From a bacterium 1xD8-48 (lineage in GTDB: Bacteria; Bacillota; Clostridia; Lachnospirales; Lachnospiraceae): a stretch of DNA of 64,000 bases. The DNA lies in NCBI GenBank assembly GCA_009917455.1, contig QZDS01000008.1, positions 1-64,000 of the forward strand, given 5' to 3'. Position 1 is the first letter of the stretch, and every line of letters begins with the position of its first letter. Shown here piece by piece: positions 52,008 through 60,419 of the stretch. The position numbers were made by a program, and so were the translations under genes. The notes below the pieces were generated by a model, which was given only the letters and a program-made list of their open reading frames with translations, was not told the origin of the DNA and ran no database searches.

Positions 52008-52277
52008 ATGTTGCAGATATTGGATGAAAAGGTTTTGAAGACAGATGGTGAAATTGAAAACCTTTATAGGAATTGTAAGTATTTATGCATCATAGATAGC
52101 TATGATAAACTGGCAGATAACAACGGATATTTGTATTGTGTCAGCACTTCGTCAGAATCTTTTCAACAGTTGATAGAAGAAAGAGACCGATTGCAGAAAG
52201 AGGGAAAGTGTTGTGTGATTGGCGGGAGCTATAATGACGGAGGAGCTATCGGTGTACAGTACGAATTTGAAGGATAA
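52008..52277 (+). CDS. small hypothetical protein
   Basis: An 89-residue protein; start taken at ATG 52008, seven bases after GGAGG (upstream ATGs at 51966 and 52002 are possible but poorly spaced). Sequence MLQILDEKVLKTDGEIENLY, YLCIIDSYDKLADNNGYLYC, ending GAIGVQYEFEG. No family recognised. Overlaps the next gene by 44 bases in a different frame, which suggests a coupled pair. Confidence 0.55.
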   Translation: MLQILDEKVLKTDGEIENLYRNCKYLCIIDSYDKLADNNGYLYCVSTSSESFQQLIEERDRLQKEGKCCVIGGSYNDGGAIGVQYEFEG

Positions 52278-52677
52278 TCGGTATCTGGTCAGATGCCTGA
52301 CAGTTGCTGAGAATACATATGTAAATGAGTTTGTAGTTGATACCGGAGCGAAGTATACCTGTTGTAATTGTAGTTTTGTTGACAGGGCTATGAACGAAAA
52401 TATGTTATCCAATTGCGACGTTAAGCTTATTGGTGGACTGGTAAGGGGAGAATTTGTTAAATTTTACAAATATAAGCTAAAGCAGTTCACTATAGGAAAT
52501 ATTGATATGAAAGAGCAGGATATATGGGTGACTTTTGACCAGAGAGTTACAGATGCCGTATTGGGAATGGATATTTTAAAGCAGATTATTATAGTTACTA
52601 ATCCATATAATCAAATGGTCTATTTTTGTAAGGACTGCAATGATTATCAGGATAATTTTGAGTTGAAGGTAAGTTGA
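52234..52677 (+). CDS. retropepsin-like aspartic protease fold protein
   Basis: A 147-residue protein (start ATG 52234, MTEELSVYSTNLKDNRYLVR). FVVDTGAKYTCC contains the Asp-Thr-Gly of single-domain clan AA proteases, and DAVLGMDILKQ is the typical later hydrophobic-Gly-x-Asp motif. Several Cys (YTCCNCS, FCKDCND) are extra. Such proteins act as homodimers; targets in bacteria are mostly unknown. It sits between the two glycan operons and may be unrelated to them. Confidence 0.6.
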   Translation: MTEELSVYSTNLKDNRYLVRCLTVAENTYVNEFVVDTGAKYTCCNCSFVDRAMNENMLSNCDVKLIGGLVRGEFVKFYKYKLKQFTIGNIDMKEQDIWVTFDQRVTDAVLGMDILKQIIIVTNPYNQMVYFCKDCNDYQDNFELKVS

Positions 52678-52714
52678 TAAAGTGATTTGTTATTCTAACT
52701 ATATCATGGTAGTG

Positions 52715-52831
52715 TGCCGATATATAGTTTGATTATAGCAAGGAATGCGATAATATTGCATGGATGCAAAAATATGATTTAACCTAAACCATGACCTGTT
52801 ATTGCAAAATAAGCGCAATAGCAGGTTTTTT
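52715..52831 (+). promoter_or_regulatory. repeated leader with terminator, copy 2
   Basis: Same element as 46648-46768, with a five-base deletion after TTTGATTAT. The stem is ACCTGTTATTGC / GCAATAGCAGGT followed by six T, and the upstream hairpin is TTGCAT-GG-ATGCAA. The terminator ends 31 bases before the first radical SAM gene, too close to end an unrelated upstream transcript only. Sequence differences keep pairing in the terminator stem (CGATAG versus CAATAG against TTATTG). Confidence 0.65.
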
Positions 52832-52862
52832 AATAATTTAAGATGGAAGCAGGGTAACAAAT

Positions 52863-53924
52863 ATGGCAGAAAATATCAGAATGGATTCACATAAATTGAT
52901 TTACCACCCAGAGGTGGTGGTAAGGTGGATGAAAGGGGAGAATATCTATCCGATTGAAATTGAGATATCGCCTAGCGGCGCATGTAACCACAGATGCATA
53001 TTTTGCGCAGTAGATTATATTGGCTACCAGCCGGACTTTTTGGATAAAGATACCATACTTCGTGATATATCTCAAATGGGTAGAAAGGGATTAAAAAGTG
53101 TTATCTGCTCAGGTGAGGGGGAACCTCTTTTAAATAAGGATATGCCGGATATTGCCAACGGAATAAAGGCCTGCGGTGTGGATGTGGCAATGAGCACTAA
53201 CGGAGCGTTATTCACAAAAGATAAGGCAAATGAGTGCCTGGGAGCTTTTACATGGATAAGATTCAGTGTAGCAAGTATGGAGGAGGAATCGTATAGCAGG
53301 ATTCAGCGGGGAAAAGCCGGGGATTTGGAAAAAGTAAAAACAAATTTGTCAGAAGCAGTCAGAATTAAAAAGGACAGAGGGCTCAAAACAACCTTAGGAG
53401 TTCAGTGTCTGCTCATGCCGGACAATCTGTCTCAGCTGCCTGATATGGCCAGACAGCTCAGAGAAATAGGGGTAGATTATTTGACAATAAAGCCTTATTC
53501 CCAACATTTGCATAGTGAAAACACGTTTGAGATAGATTATAATGCGATGTTGGAAGCAGAGCAGGAAATAAAGCAGTACGCTACAGATGACTTTGCAATT
53601 TTTTTCAGAGCGAATGCCATGAAGAAAATGCATCATGAGAAGTGTTACAGGCAATGTTTTGGGTTGCCGTTTATGTCGCATATTGATGCAAAGGGGAATG
53701 TATGGCCCTGTGTGGCCCATATTGGCACAGAGGAATTCTGCTATGGGAATATCTACAAGCAGACCTTTGAAGAAATATGGGAAGGAAAAAGAAGGCAGGA
53801 GATTATAAAAACGCTGAATGGACTGGATATCAACAAAGTATGCAGAGAGGCATGTAGGCTGGATGAGATTAATAAATATTTAGATGAGTTGAAGCATCCG
53901 GGGGAGCATGTGAATTTTATATAA
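52863..53924 (+). CDS. radical SAM/SPASM protein 1
   Basis: A 353-residue iron-sulfur enzyme. The radical SAM cluster motif is CNHRCIFC (~42-49), with GEGEPLLN as the SAM-binding GGE equivalent. The C-terminal third has Cys clusters CYRQCFG, WPCVAH, EFCYGN and CREAC typical of a SPASM or twitch auxiliary cluster domain. It ends HVNFI, like the next gene. Such enzymes carry out dehydrogenation, epimerisation or C-C chemistry on sugars, peptides or alcohols; the context points to a sugar. First gene of operon 2. Confidence 0.85.
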   Translation: MAENIRMDSHKLIYHPEVVVRWMKGENIYPIEIEISPSGACNHRCIFCAVDYIGYQPDFLDKDTILRDISQMGRKGLKSVICSGEGEPLLNKDMPDIANGIKACGVDVAMSTNGALFTKDKANECLGAFTWIRFSVASMEEESYSRIQRGKAGDLEKVKTNLSEAVRIKKDRGLKTTLGVQCLLMPDNLSQLPDMARQLREIGVDYLTIKPYSQHLHSENTFEIDYNAMLEAEQEIKQYATDDFAIFFRANAMKKMHHEKCYRQCFGLPFMSHIDAKGNVWPCVAHIGTEEFCYGNIYKQTFEEIWEGKRRQEIIKTLNGLDINKVCREACRLDEINKYLDELKHPGEHVNFI

Positions 53925-53940
53925 CAGTAGGGAGAATAAA

Positions 53941-55005
53941 ATGGAAAAGGCCACGCCGTATAGTAATTTAAAGATATTTGAGCATATGGACTCATTACAA
54001 AAAGTAAAAAGAGGTGAAAGGATTGCGCCAATTTATGTAAGAATTAAACCAACAAACCGATGCAATCAGAATTGTTATTATTGTCATTATAAAAACCCAT
54101 ATTTGCAGTTAGACCAATATCGGCCAGAAGATGAAATTCCAAGAGAAAAGATGCTGGAAATAGTACAGGATTTCCAAGGGATAGGGGTAAAGGCAGTAAC
54201 TTTTAGCGGTGGTGGCGAACCGTTATTGTATCCGTATATTGAGGAAACGATGCAGGCGGTATTAGACGCAGGCATTGATTTATCTATTATTACAAATGGA
54301 AGTTTGTTGATAGGCAGGAAAGCGGAATTGTTATCACATGCTAAGTGGGTAAGAATTTCACAGGAATCAGGCTGTGCAGAAACTTATGCTAAAATCAGAG
54401 GAGTAAAGGAAGATGTATTTAAAAGACTCTGTGAAAATATAAAAGAGTTCGCTGAAGTGAAAAGAAATGATTGTGAATTAGGAGTTAATTTTGTAATAGG
54501 ACCTAATAATTATAAAGAAGTATATCAGGCTGGCAGATTGATGCAAGAATTGGGAGCAAATCATATCAAATTTACAGCATTAATGAGTAATAATGCCGAG
54601 AAGATGCATGCACCTTTTAAGTCTGAAGTGGTGGAGCAGATACATAGACTCACAGAGGAAAATAAGACGGATTTTAAAATCATAAACTTATATGAAAGTG
54701 ATTTTGACAGTAATGCTGTATTCGGAAGAAATTATGATTTTTGCGGGATAAAAGATTATGTGACAGTAATCGCAGCAAATTCTAAAATTTATTATTGCCA
54801 TGATAAGGCATACTTGAGTCAGGGAGAGGTTGGCGACATTTCTCAAAAGTCCTTCAGGGAGGTGTGGTTTTCAGAAGAAACAACACAGAAATTCCATGCA
54901 TTTAATCCTCAACAGATATGTCAGCATCATTGCGTATATGATGACAGAAATGAATTATTGAATCATTTTTATGGTTTAGAAAGACAACATATAAACTTTA
55001 TTTAA
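53941..55005 (+). CDS. radical SAM/SPASM protein 2
   Basis: A 354-residue paralogue of the preceding protein. Motif CNQNCYYC (~41-48), then TFSGGGEPLLYPYIEETMQA, and later Cys in YDFCGIK, IYYCHDKAYLS and QICQHHC. It also ends HINFI. Starts 16 bases after the first gene with GTAGGGAGAATAAA. Two different radical SAM/SPASM proteins next to each other suggest consecutive steps or a heteromeric complex. Confidence 0.85.
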   Translation: MEKATPYSNLKIFEHMDSLQKVKRGERIAPIYVRIKPTNRCNQNCYYCHYKNPYLQLDQYRPEDEIPREKMLEIVQDFQGIGVKAVTFSGGGEPLLYPYIEETMQAVLDAGIDLSIITNGSLLIGRKAELLSHAKWVRISQESGCAETYAKIRGVKEDVFKRLCENIKEFAEVKRNDCELGVNFVIGPNNYKEVYQAGRLMQELGANHIKFTALMSNNAEKMHAPFKSEVVEQIHRLTEENKTDFKIINLYESDFDSNAVFGRNYDFCGIKDYVTVIAANSKIYYCHDKAYLSQGEVGDISQKSFREVWFSEETTQKFHAFNPQQICQHHCVYDDRNELLNHFYGLERQHINFI

Positions 55006-55018
55006 ATATGGGCGGAAT

Positions 55019-55852
55019 ATGAAAACAATTGAAGTGATAGCTAATGATATCCGAAAGAAAATATATCAAATAGCACATCAGGCTGGTGGCGGACATATGG
55101 GAGCTGCATTTTCCATGGCTGATATTATTAGTGTGTTGTATTTTAATGATGTATTAAAATATGATGCTAAAAAACCTGACTGGGAAGAGAGAGATAAATT
55201 TATTCTAAGCAAAGGACATGCCAGTTATGCATTATATGCTGTACTTGCCAAAGCGGGATATTTTTCGGAAGAAGAATTATGGCATGTGGGAAAGCCGGAT
55301 TCTAAATTTGGCGGACATCCGAAAATGTATGATATCCCGGGGGTGGAAGCATCTACAGGAGCACTTGGACATGGATTGTCGTTTGCAATTGGAGTTGCTT
55401 ATTCAAATAAAGTGGATAAAAAAGATAGTCATATATATGTGATACTTGGAGATGGCGAATGTCAGGAAGGTTCTGTTTGGGAAGGCGCATTATCAGCACC
55501 AACGTTGGAATTGGATAATTTGACTGTTATTGTAGACCATAATAAACTTCAAGCGATGGATGATTTGGAAAGTATTGTCCATATGAAGCCTTTTGCAGAG
55601 AAATGGAAGGCTTTTGGATGGAATGTGTTAGAAATTGACGGACATAATTATGAGGAAATCAAAAAGGCTTTATTAGTCAGAGAAAAATCAAAGCCAACAT
55701 TAATAATTGCGAATACAATTAAGGGAAAAGGCGTTTCCTTTATGGAAAATGTACCGATTTGGCATTACAGGATGCCGAATGAACAAGAACTACCGGTTTT
55801 GATGAAAGAACTTGGATTGACAGAAGCGGATTTGAAATTGGGAAAGGCGTAA
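55019..55852 (+). CDS. transketolase, N-terminal (thiamine diphosphate) subunit
   Basis: A 277-residue half-transketolase. HQAGGGHMGAAFSMADIISV, LSKGHASYALYAVLA, LGHGLSFAIGVAY and the ThDP motif GDGECQEGSVWEGALSAP are present. The partner subunit follows after 6 bases. Split transketolases occur in Archaea and many Firmicutes, but location inside a glycan cluster is unusual. Transfers two-carbon ketol units; possible product here is sedoheptulose 7-phosphate or a branched or chain-extended sugar. Confidence 0.92.
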   Translation: MKTIEVIANDIRKKIYQIAHQAGGGHMGAAFSMADIISVLYFNDVLKYDAKKPDWEERDKFILSKGHASYALYAVLAKAGYFSEEELWHVGKPDSKFGGHPKMYDIPGVEASTGALGHGLSFAIGVAYSNKVDKKDSHIYVILGDGECQEGSVWEGALSAPTLELDNLTVIVDHNKLQAMDDLESIVHMKPFAEKWKAFGWNVLEIDGHNYEEIKKALLVREKSKPTLIIANTIKGKGVSFMENVPIWHYRMPNEQELPVLMKELGLTEADLKLGKA

Positions 55853-55858
55853 AGCGGA

Positions 55859-56773
55859 ATGAGGACAGCCTACTTAGATACCTTATATGATTTGGCAAGC
55901 AAAGACAGAAGAGTGTATGCTCTAATATCGGATAACGGTGCGATAGTATATGATAAATATAGAAAAGATTTGGCATCACAGTATTTGAACTTGGGGATAT
56001 CCGAAGCAAATATGTTAGGTATGGCAGCGGGAATGGCGAGTTGTGGGAAAATTCCGTATGCTTATACAATAGGAGCTTTTCTTGCCTACCGGGCTTTTGA
56101 GTTTATACGGAATGATATATGCTTGCAAAAGCAGAATGTAAAAATTGTTGGTACAGGTGCAGGCGAGGTGTATAGTGCTTTGGGGCCGACACACCATTCA
56201 ACAGAAGATTTAGGGGGACTGAGGTCTTTACCCAATTTAGTTATTTTATGCCCGGCAAGCCCATTGGAAGTAAAGAAGGCAACGATTGCTGCTTACGAAT
56301 ATCAGGGGCCGGTTTATCTGAGGCTTGGGACAAATAAAGAATCCGAAATTTACAACCAAGATTATTTGTTTGAAGTAGGAAAGGGCGTAACTGTAAGAAC
56401 TGGTAATGACCTTACGATAATTGGTACAGGCAGTATTCTGAATGATGTTTTGAATGTAGCAGAGCAGCTACAGAAAGATGGAATTCAGGCACGAGTTATC
56501 AATATACATACAATTAAACCAATCGATAAAGAGATTATTTTACAGGCCATTGCGGAAACCGGGAAAATTATTACGGTAGAAGACCATAACATAATTGGCG
56601 GGCTTGGAAGTGCGGTGGCAGAAATTATAGCGGAATCAGGCAAAGGTGTGGCATTTAAGCGTTTGGGATTGCAGAGTTTTTCGAACGGATATGGAACTTA
56701 TGCACAAGTGAAGAAGTTGAATGGTATTGGGATAAAGCAAATTTATGATGAAATCAGGATGCTTTTGGCTTAG
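55859..56773 (+). CDS. transketolase, C-terminal (pyrimidine-binding) subunit
   Basis: A 304-residue partner: ALISDNGAIVYDKYRK, YLNLGISEANMLGMAAGMAS (the Glu that activates ThDP is in GISEAN), AYTIGAFLAYRAFEFIRNDI, then the C-terminal regulatory domain (IIGTGSILNDVLNVAEQLQK). Together with the preceding subunit it forms the complete enzyme. Start ATG 55859, ribosome site AAAGCGGA. Confidence 0.9.
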   Translation: MRTAYLDTLYDLASKDRRVYALISDNGAIVYDKYRKDLASQYLNLGISEANMLGMAAGMASCGKIPYAYTIGAFLAYRAFEFIRNDICLQKQNVKIVGTGAGEVYSALGPTHHSTEDLGGLRSLPNLVILCPASPLEVKKATIAAYEYQGPVYLRLGTNKESEIYNQDYLFEVGKGVTVRTGNDLTIIGTGSILNDVLNVAEQLQKDGIQARVINIHTIKPIDKEIILQAIAETGKIITVEDHNIIGGLGSAVAEIIAESGKGVAFKRLGLQSFSNGYGTYAQVKKLNGIGIKQIYDEIRMLLA

Positions 56774-56806
56774 AAACGAGAAATATATTTGGGCGAGGTA
56801 CATTAT

Positions 56807-57945
56807 ATGAAAAATGATTTTTTAGAATATTATGGAGAACATCACATATCACCAGTACGACAGAATATTGACGATATAGAAATTCATTATGAAAGACGAA
56901 AAAAATTATACCGACAATGCGGGATACCCATACGGGCTTTTTACAATGCAGAAATATTAGAGGTAGGACCTGGGGGGGGTATAATACGTTAGCCTTTTTT
57001 CATTGGGGCTGTAAACATATTGACTTGGTAGAAGCAAATCCGACGGGAATAGAGGAGATGGAAGATCTTTTTGCCATGCATAGTGTTATGGATAAACAGT
57101 ATAAAATTTTCCCGTGTAGAATTGAAAACTATAATACGCAAAAACGATATGATATAATTATAGCAGAAGGATTTTTACCTTCGATTTATAATCAAAAAGA
57201 AGTAATAAGTAAACTGTCAGAACTGGTTGCAAAGAATGGAATTATTGTCATAACATGCAGTGATAATGTATGTTATTTTATAGAGACATTAAAACGATTA
57301 GTGGGAATAGCAATTACGGCAGACATTTTAGAATACGAACAAAAAGTAGAAAAGCTGGTAGATTTTTTTTCGCCACAGCTATCCAAACTGCGTGGAGTAT
57401 CCAGGAGTGCCAGGGATTGGGTTCAGGACCAAATTTTAAATCCGGCTGGAGCTAATGGAATGGAATTATCATTGGACCAGGCAATAAGTTACTTTGGTGA
57501 TGAATTTGATATTTTAGGCAGTTCTCCACAAATGTTTACAGATTATTCATGGTATAAAGACGTATGGTACGATTATAAGGAAGATAATAAGATTCAGTTT
57601 AAAAGAAAAAGGCTGAGTTTATTACAGGCTAATATGCCGGAAGTGATATTACCGGAAGAACAGGCTGACAGATTAGTAAAACATTTTGAACAGATTAAGA
57701 ACCTTGAAAGTAAATATGAAAAAGACTTGAATGCAAATGAGATAAATCTGATTTTGGAAGAGATGCAATTAATGAAAGAGTTGGTGCATAAGTATTTTGA
57801 CAATCATTTTATTGATGTTTTCCACGAAAGCGAGCAAATCTTAAAATGCTTATTATACAAAGCAAATATAAATATGGATAAATATCCTAATTTTTTTTCA
57901 GCTTTTGGCAGAACGCAACAATACATCAGTTTTATGAAAAAATAA
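56807..57945 (+). pseudogene. SAM-dependent methyltransferase interrupted at a run of eight G (probably phase-variable)
   Basis: The gene starts at ATG 56807 (MKNDFLEYYGEHHISPVRQN) and reads in frame to EILEVGPGGG, where a G8 run (56972-56979) throws it out of frame to a stop at 56990. With nine G the frame becomes EVGPGGGYNTLAFF, exactly methyltransferase motif I, and continues HIDLVEANPTGIEEMEDLF to 57945, 379 residues in all. The remainder of the gene is intact, so the OFF state appears to be caused by tract length alone. Likely O- or N-methylation of a glycan sugar. Ribosome site GCGAGG. Confidence 0.8.
56972..56979 (+). repeat. homopolymer G8 tract in a methyltransferase gene
   Basis: Eight consecutive G within the SAM-binding loop codons. 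Nine would be in frame; seven or eight are out of frame. Such tracts are known substrates for slipped-strand mispairing. Confidence 0.8.
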
Positions 57946-57959
57946 GAGAGGCCATATAA

Positions 57960-58622
57960 ATGTCATACATTGATTTTGTATCGGAACTACATAAAGCAAC
58001 AAAACGCGATTATATCGGGCGTGTGACCAGCGATGACAAAGCAGAGTGTGCAAAAGTAGCAAAAGAGTACAGCTATGATTATTGGGATGGAGACCGGAAG
58101 TATGGCTATGGTGGTTATCGATATGATGGCAGATGGCGAAGTGTTGCACAGAAGCTTGCGGAACATTATAAATTAAAATCGGGGCAGAAAGTATTGGACG
58201 TGGGTTGTGGTATGGCACACTTATTATATGAATTGACCCAGGTAGTACCAGGATTAGTGGTAAAAGGCATTGATATTTCACAATATGCCTTGGAACACGC
58301 CAAAGAAGAAGTGCGTGATAAGTTGCAATATGGTCAGGCACAGGATATACCATTTGAAGATAATGAATTTGATTTAGTCATTTCCCTGACGACTTTACAT
58401 AATTTGAAGATATATGATTTAAAAAAGGCTGTACAGGAAATAGAGCGTGTGAGCAAGGGGAATAGCTATATTATGGTGGAGTCTTTTCGAAATGAGAGAG
58501 AAGAAGTGAATATGCTTTACTGGCAGCTTACCTGTGCAAGCTATTATGCAGTTGATGAATGGGAATGGCTTTATAAAGAGTGGGGTTATACAGGGGATTA
58601 TAGTTTTATTTTTTTTGAATAG
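57960..58622 (+). CDS. class I SAM-dependent methyltransferase
   Basis: A 220-residue Rossmann methyltransferase. Motif I VLDVGCGMAHLLYEL (~78), acidic residue in KGIDISQYALEHAK, and motif IV region FEDNEFDLVISLTTLHNL. N-terminal ~60 residues contain Tyr/Gly/Arg-rich DGDRKYGYGGYRYDGRWRSV, seen in methyltransferases of glycan loci. Substrate unknown. Follows the previous gene after 14 bases. Confidence 0.85.
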   Translation: MSYIDFVSELHKATKRDYIGRVTSDDKAECAKVAKEYSYDYWDGDRKYGYGGYRYDGRWRSVAQKLAEHYKLKSGQKVLDVGCGMAHLLYELTQVVPGLVVKGIDISQYALEHAKEEVRDKLQYGQAQDIPFEDNEFDLVISLTTLHNLKIYDLKKAVQEIERVSKGNSYIMVESFRNEREEVNMLYWQLTCASYYAVDEWEWLYKEWGYTGDYSFIFFE

Positions 58623-58666
58623 AAGTAAAGATGTCGTAAATAAAAATGAAAAGGAATGCTGTAGAA

Positions 58667-59875
58667 ATGAAAACGTGTAGGTGTTGTGGAAAAAAGGAGC
58701 TTCAGCTGTTAATAGATTTTGGAATGCAGCCAGTAGCGCATAGACTGTTGGATAGCAAAGAACAGGAGGATGATTTTACACATCCATTATGTTTATATTA
58801 TTGTGAAAATTGTGGGTTTGTACAAATAGATAATCCTATTGCTCCGGAACAATTATATACACAATATAATTATTGCTTTAGCGGATGGAAAAAGCAACCA
58901 CATATTCCAGCAGAGATAGAGTTGTTAAACCGGCATATAGGAAATAAAGATATCAATATATTGGAAATTGGATGTAATGATGGCGTTTTTTTAGACCCCT
59001 TACGTAAGGCGGGATATAAAAACGTTATAGGTATTGAGGCAAATCCGTATGCTGCGAAAGTTGCAGAGGGGGTTGGCTTTAAGATTCTAAATGTAATGTT
59101 TAATAAGCGCTCCGCAGAGGAAATACAAGAGCAGTATAATGGTTTTGATATGGTTATAATGCGACAAGTTGTTGAGCACATAGAAGATTTAAGAGGATTA
59201 TTTGAATCGTTAGATTTAATATTGAATGGAGAAAAACTGTTATTTATTGAAGTTCCTGATTTTGGAGAAGCTTTGAGGTCTGGTGACTGTTCAACTATAT
59301 GGGAAGAACATCCGAATTATTTTACTTATAATATACTGGAATTTTTGTTGAATACAAAAGGTTACAAAGTACTTGAAAAAGATTTTTATGATTTCAGCGG
59401 AGGTGCTATATGTGTTTTGGCAAAAAAAGAGAAAACAGCCATTGCTAATGTTAAAAAGGATATGACAGCGTATAACAATTTTGCTAATGTGGTAAATAAT
59501 TATGCAGTGAAACTAAAGTCAGCGTTAAGGAATGCGCATGAGAAAGGTATAAAAGTATTTTTATATGGAACAGGGGCAAGAGCATGTACACTAATTAACG
59601 GACTGGGTATAGAGGAGATTGATTGTGCAATTGATGATCAGAAAGAAAAACAAAATCATTATATGCCTGGAAGTCACCTTCCTATCTTGAGTTTGGAAAA
59701 AGTAAGTGACAGCGCTGATAAAAAAGTTTTTTTATTAGCAGTTAACCATGAAAATGAAGAAATGGTATCGAAAAAGATATTATTACATAATAACGCAAAA
59801 AATGTGAAAATAATTTCGCTTTTTGCACCTAATGATATTTTTAAAGAAGTTGAAAAAGTGGAAGAATTATTATAA
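58667..59875 (+). CDS. sugar C-methyltransferase-like three-domain protein
   Basis: A ~402-residue protein of the TylC3/NovU type: N-terminal zinc-binding CRCCGKKELQLLIDFGMQPV with later CENCG; central SAM domain ILEIGCNDGVFLDPLRKAGY (~95) and RQVVEHIEDLRGLF; C-terminal domain VFLYGTGARACTLINGLGIE. Homologues C-methylate NDP-4-keto-6-deoxy sugars at C3 or C5. An upstream in-frame ATG (58646) is possible but without a good site. Suggests a branched, C-methylated sugar in this glycan. Confidence 0.85.
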   Translation: MKTCRCCGKKELQLLIDFGMQPVAHRLLDSKEQEDDFTHPLCLYYCENCGFVQIDNPIAPEQLYTQYNYCFSGWKKQPHIPAEIELLNRHIGNKDINILEIGCNDGVFLDPLRKAGYKNVIGIEANPYAAKVAEGVGFKILNVMFNKRSAEEIQEQYNGFDMVIMRQVVEHIEDLRGLFESLDLILNGEKLLFIEVPDFGEALRSGDCSTIWEEHPNYFTYNILEFLLNTKGYKVLEKDFYDFSGGAICVLAKKEKTAIANVKKDMTAYNNFANVVNNYAVKLKSALRNAHEKGIKVFLYGTGARACTLINGLGIEEIDCAIDDQKEKQNHYMPGSHLPILSLEKVSDSADKKVFLLAVNHENEEMVSKKILLHNNAKNVKIISLFAPNDIFKEVEKVEELL

Positions 59876-59894
59876 GAAGGAAAGAGGTAGTTGG

Positions 59895-60419
59895 ATGGCA
59901 GAAGAATCTTTTTTTAACCAGAAAGATTTAGTAAAGGTAGATAAGGGGACTATCGAGGAACTGAAAATAAAGGCGCGTGCTAATAAAAGTGGAAAATATA
60001 GATTGTGTATGCATCATAGCCCTCAGGATAGTTTACATGAAATGTTTATTGTGCGTGGAAAAGGTGATTATGGGAGGCCTGAAAAGCATACATATACAAC
60101 TGAATCGCATACGATAATCGAAGGGATATTGTTAATTATTATTTTTGATAATGAAGGGGAAGTAAAGGAATTCTTTGAATTATCGCAGGAAAAATATCGT
60201 TCTTATAGGATGGATACTAATATATATCATATGTCAATCCCAATTACGGAGCAAGTGGTTTATTATGAAACGAAATTAGGTCCATTTCCTAACGAAGGCA
60301 ATATATTTGCAGATTGGGCGCCGGAACCTGAGGATAAAGTAAAAGTAGAAGAATATCTGCTGAAATTGAAAAATAAATATAGAATCTATACCCAAGAGGT
60401 ACTTAAAAATGAGGAATAA
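59895..60419 (+). CDS. WbuC-like cupin protein
   Basis: A 174-residue protein, start ATG 59895 (MAEESFFNQKDLVKVDKGTI) after GAAGGAAAGAGGTAGTTGG. KARANKSGKYRLCMHHSPQD and the following HEMFIV, RPEKHTYTTESHTIIEGIL strands match the WbuC family of cupin-fold metalloproteins in O-antigen clusters, with His and Glu as likely metal ligands. Function of the family is unknown. Overlaps the next gene by 11 bases. Confidence 0.7.
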   Translation: MAEESFFNQKDLVKVDKGTIEELKIKARANKSGKYRLCMHHSPQDSLHEMFIVRGKGDYGRPEKHTYTTESHTIIEGILLIIIFDNEGEVKEFFELSQEKYRSYRMDTNIYHMSIPITEQVVYYETKLGPFPNEGNIFADWAPEPEDKVKVEEYLLKLKNKYRIYTQEVLKNEE

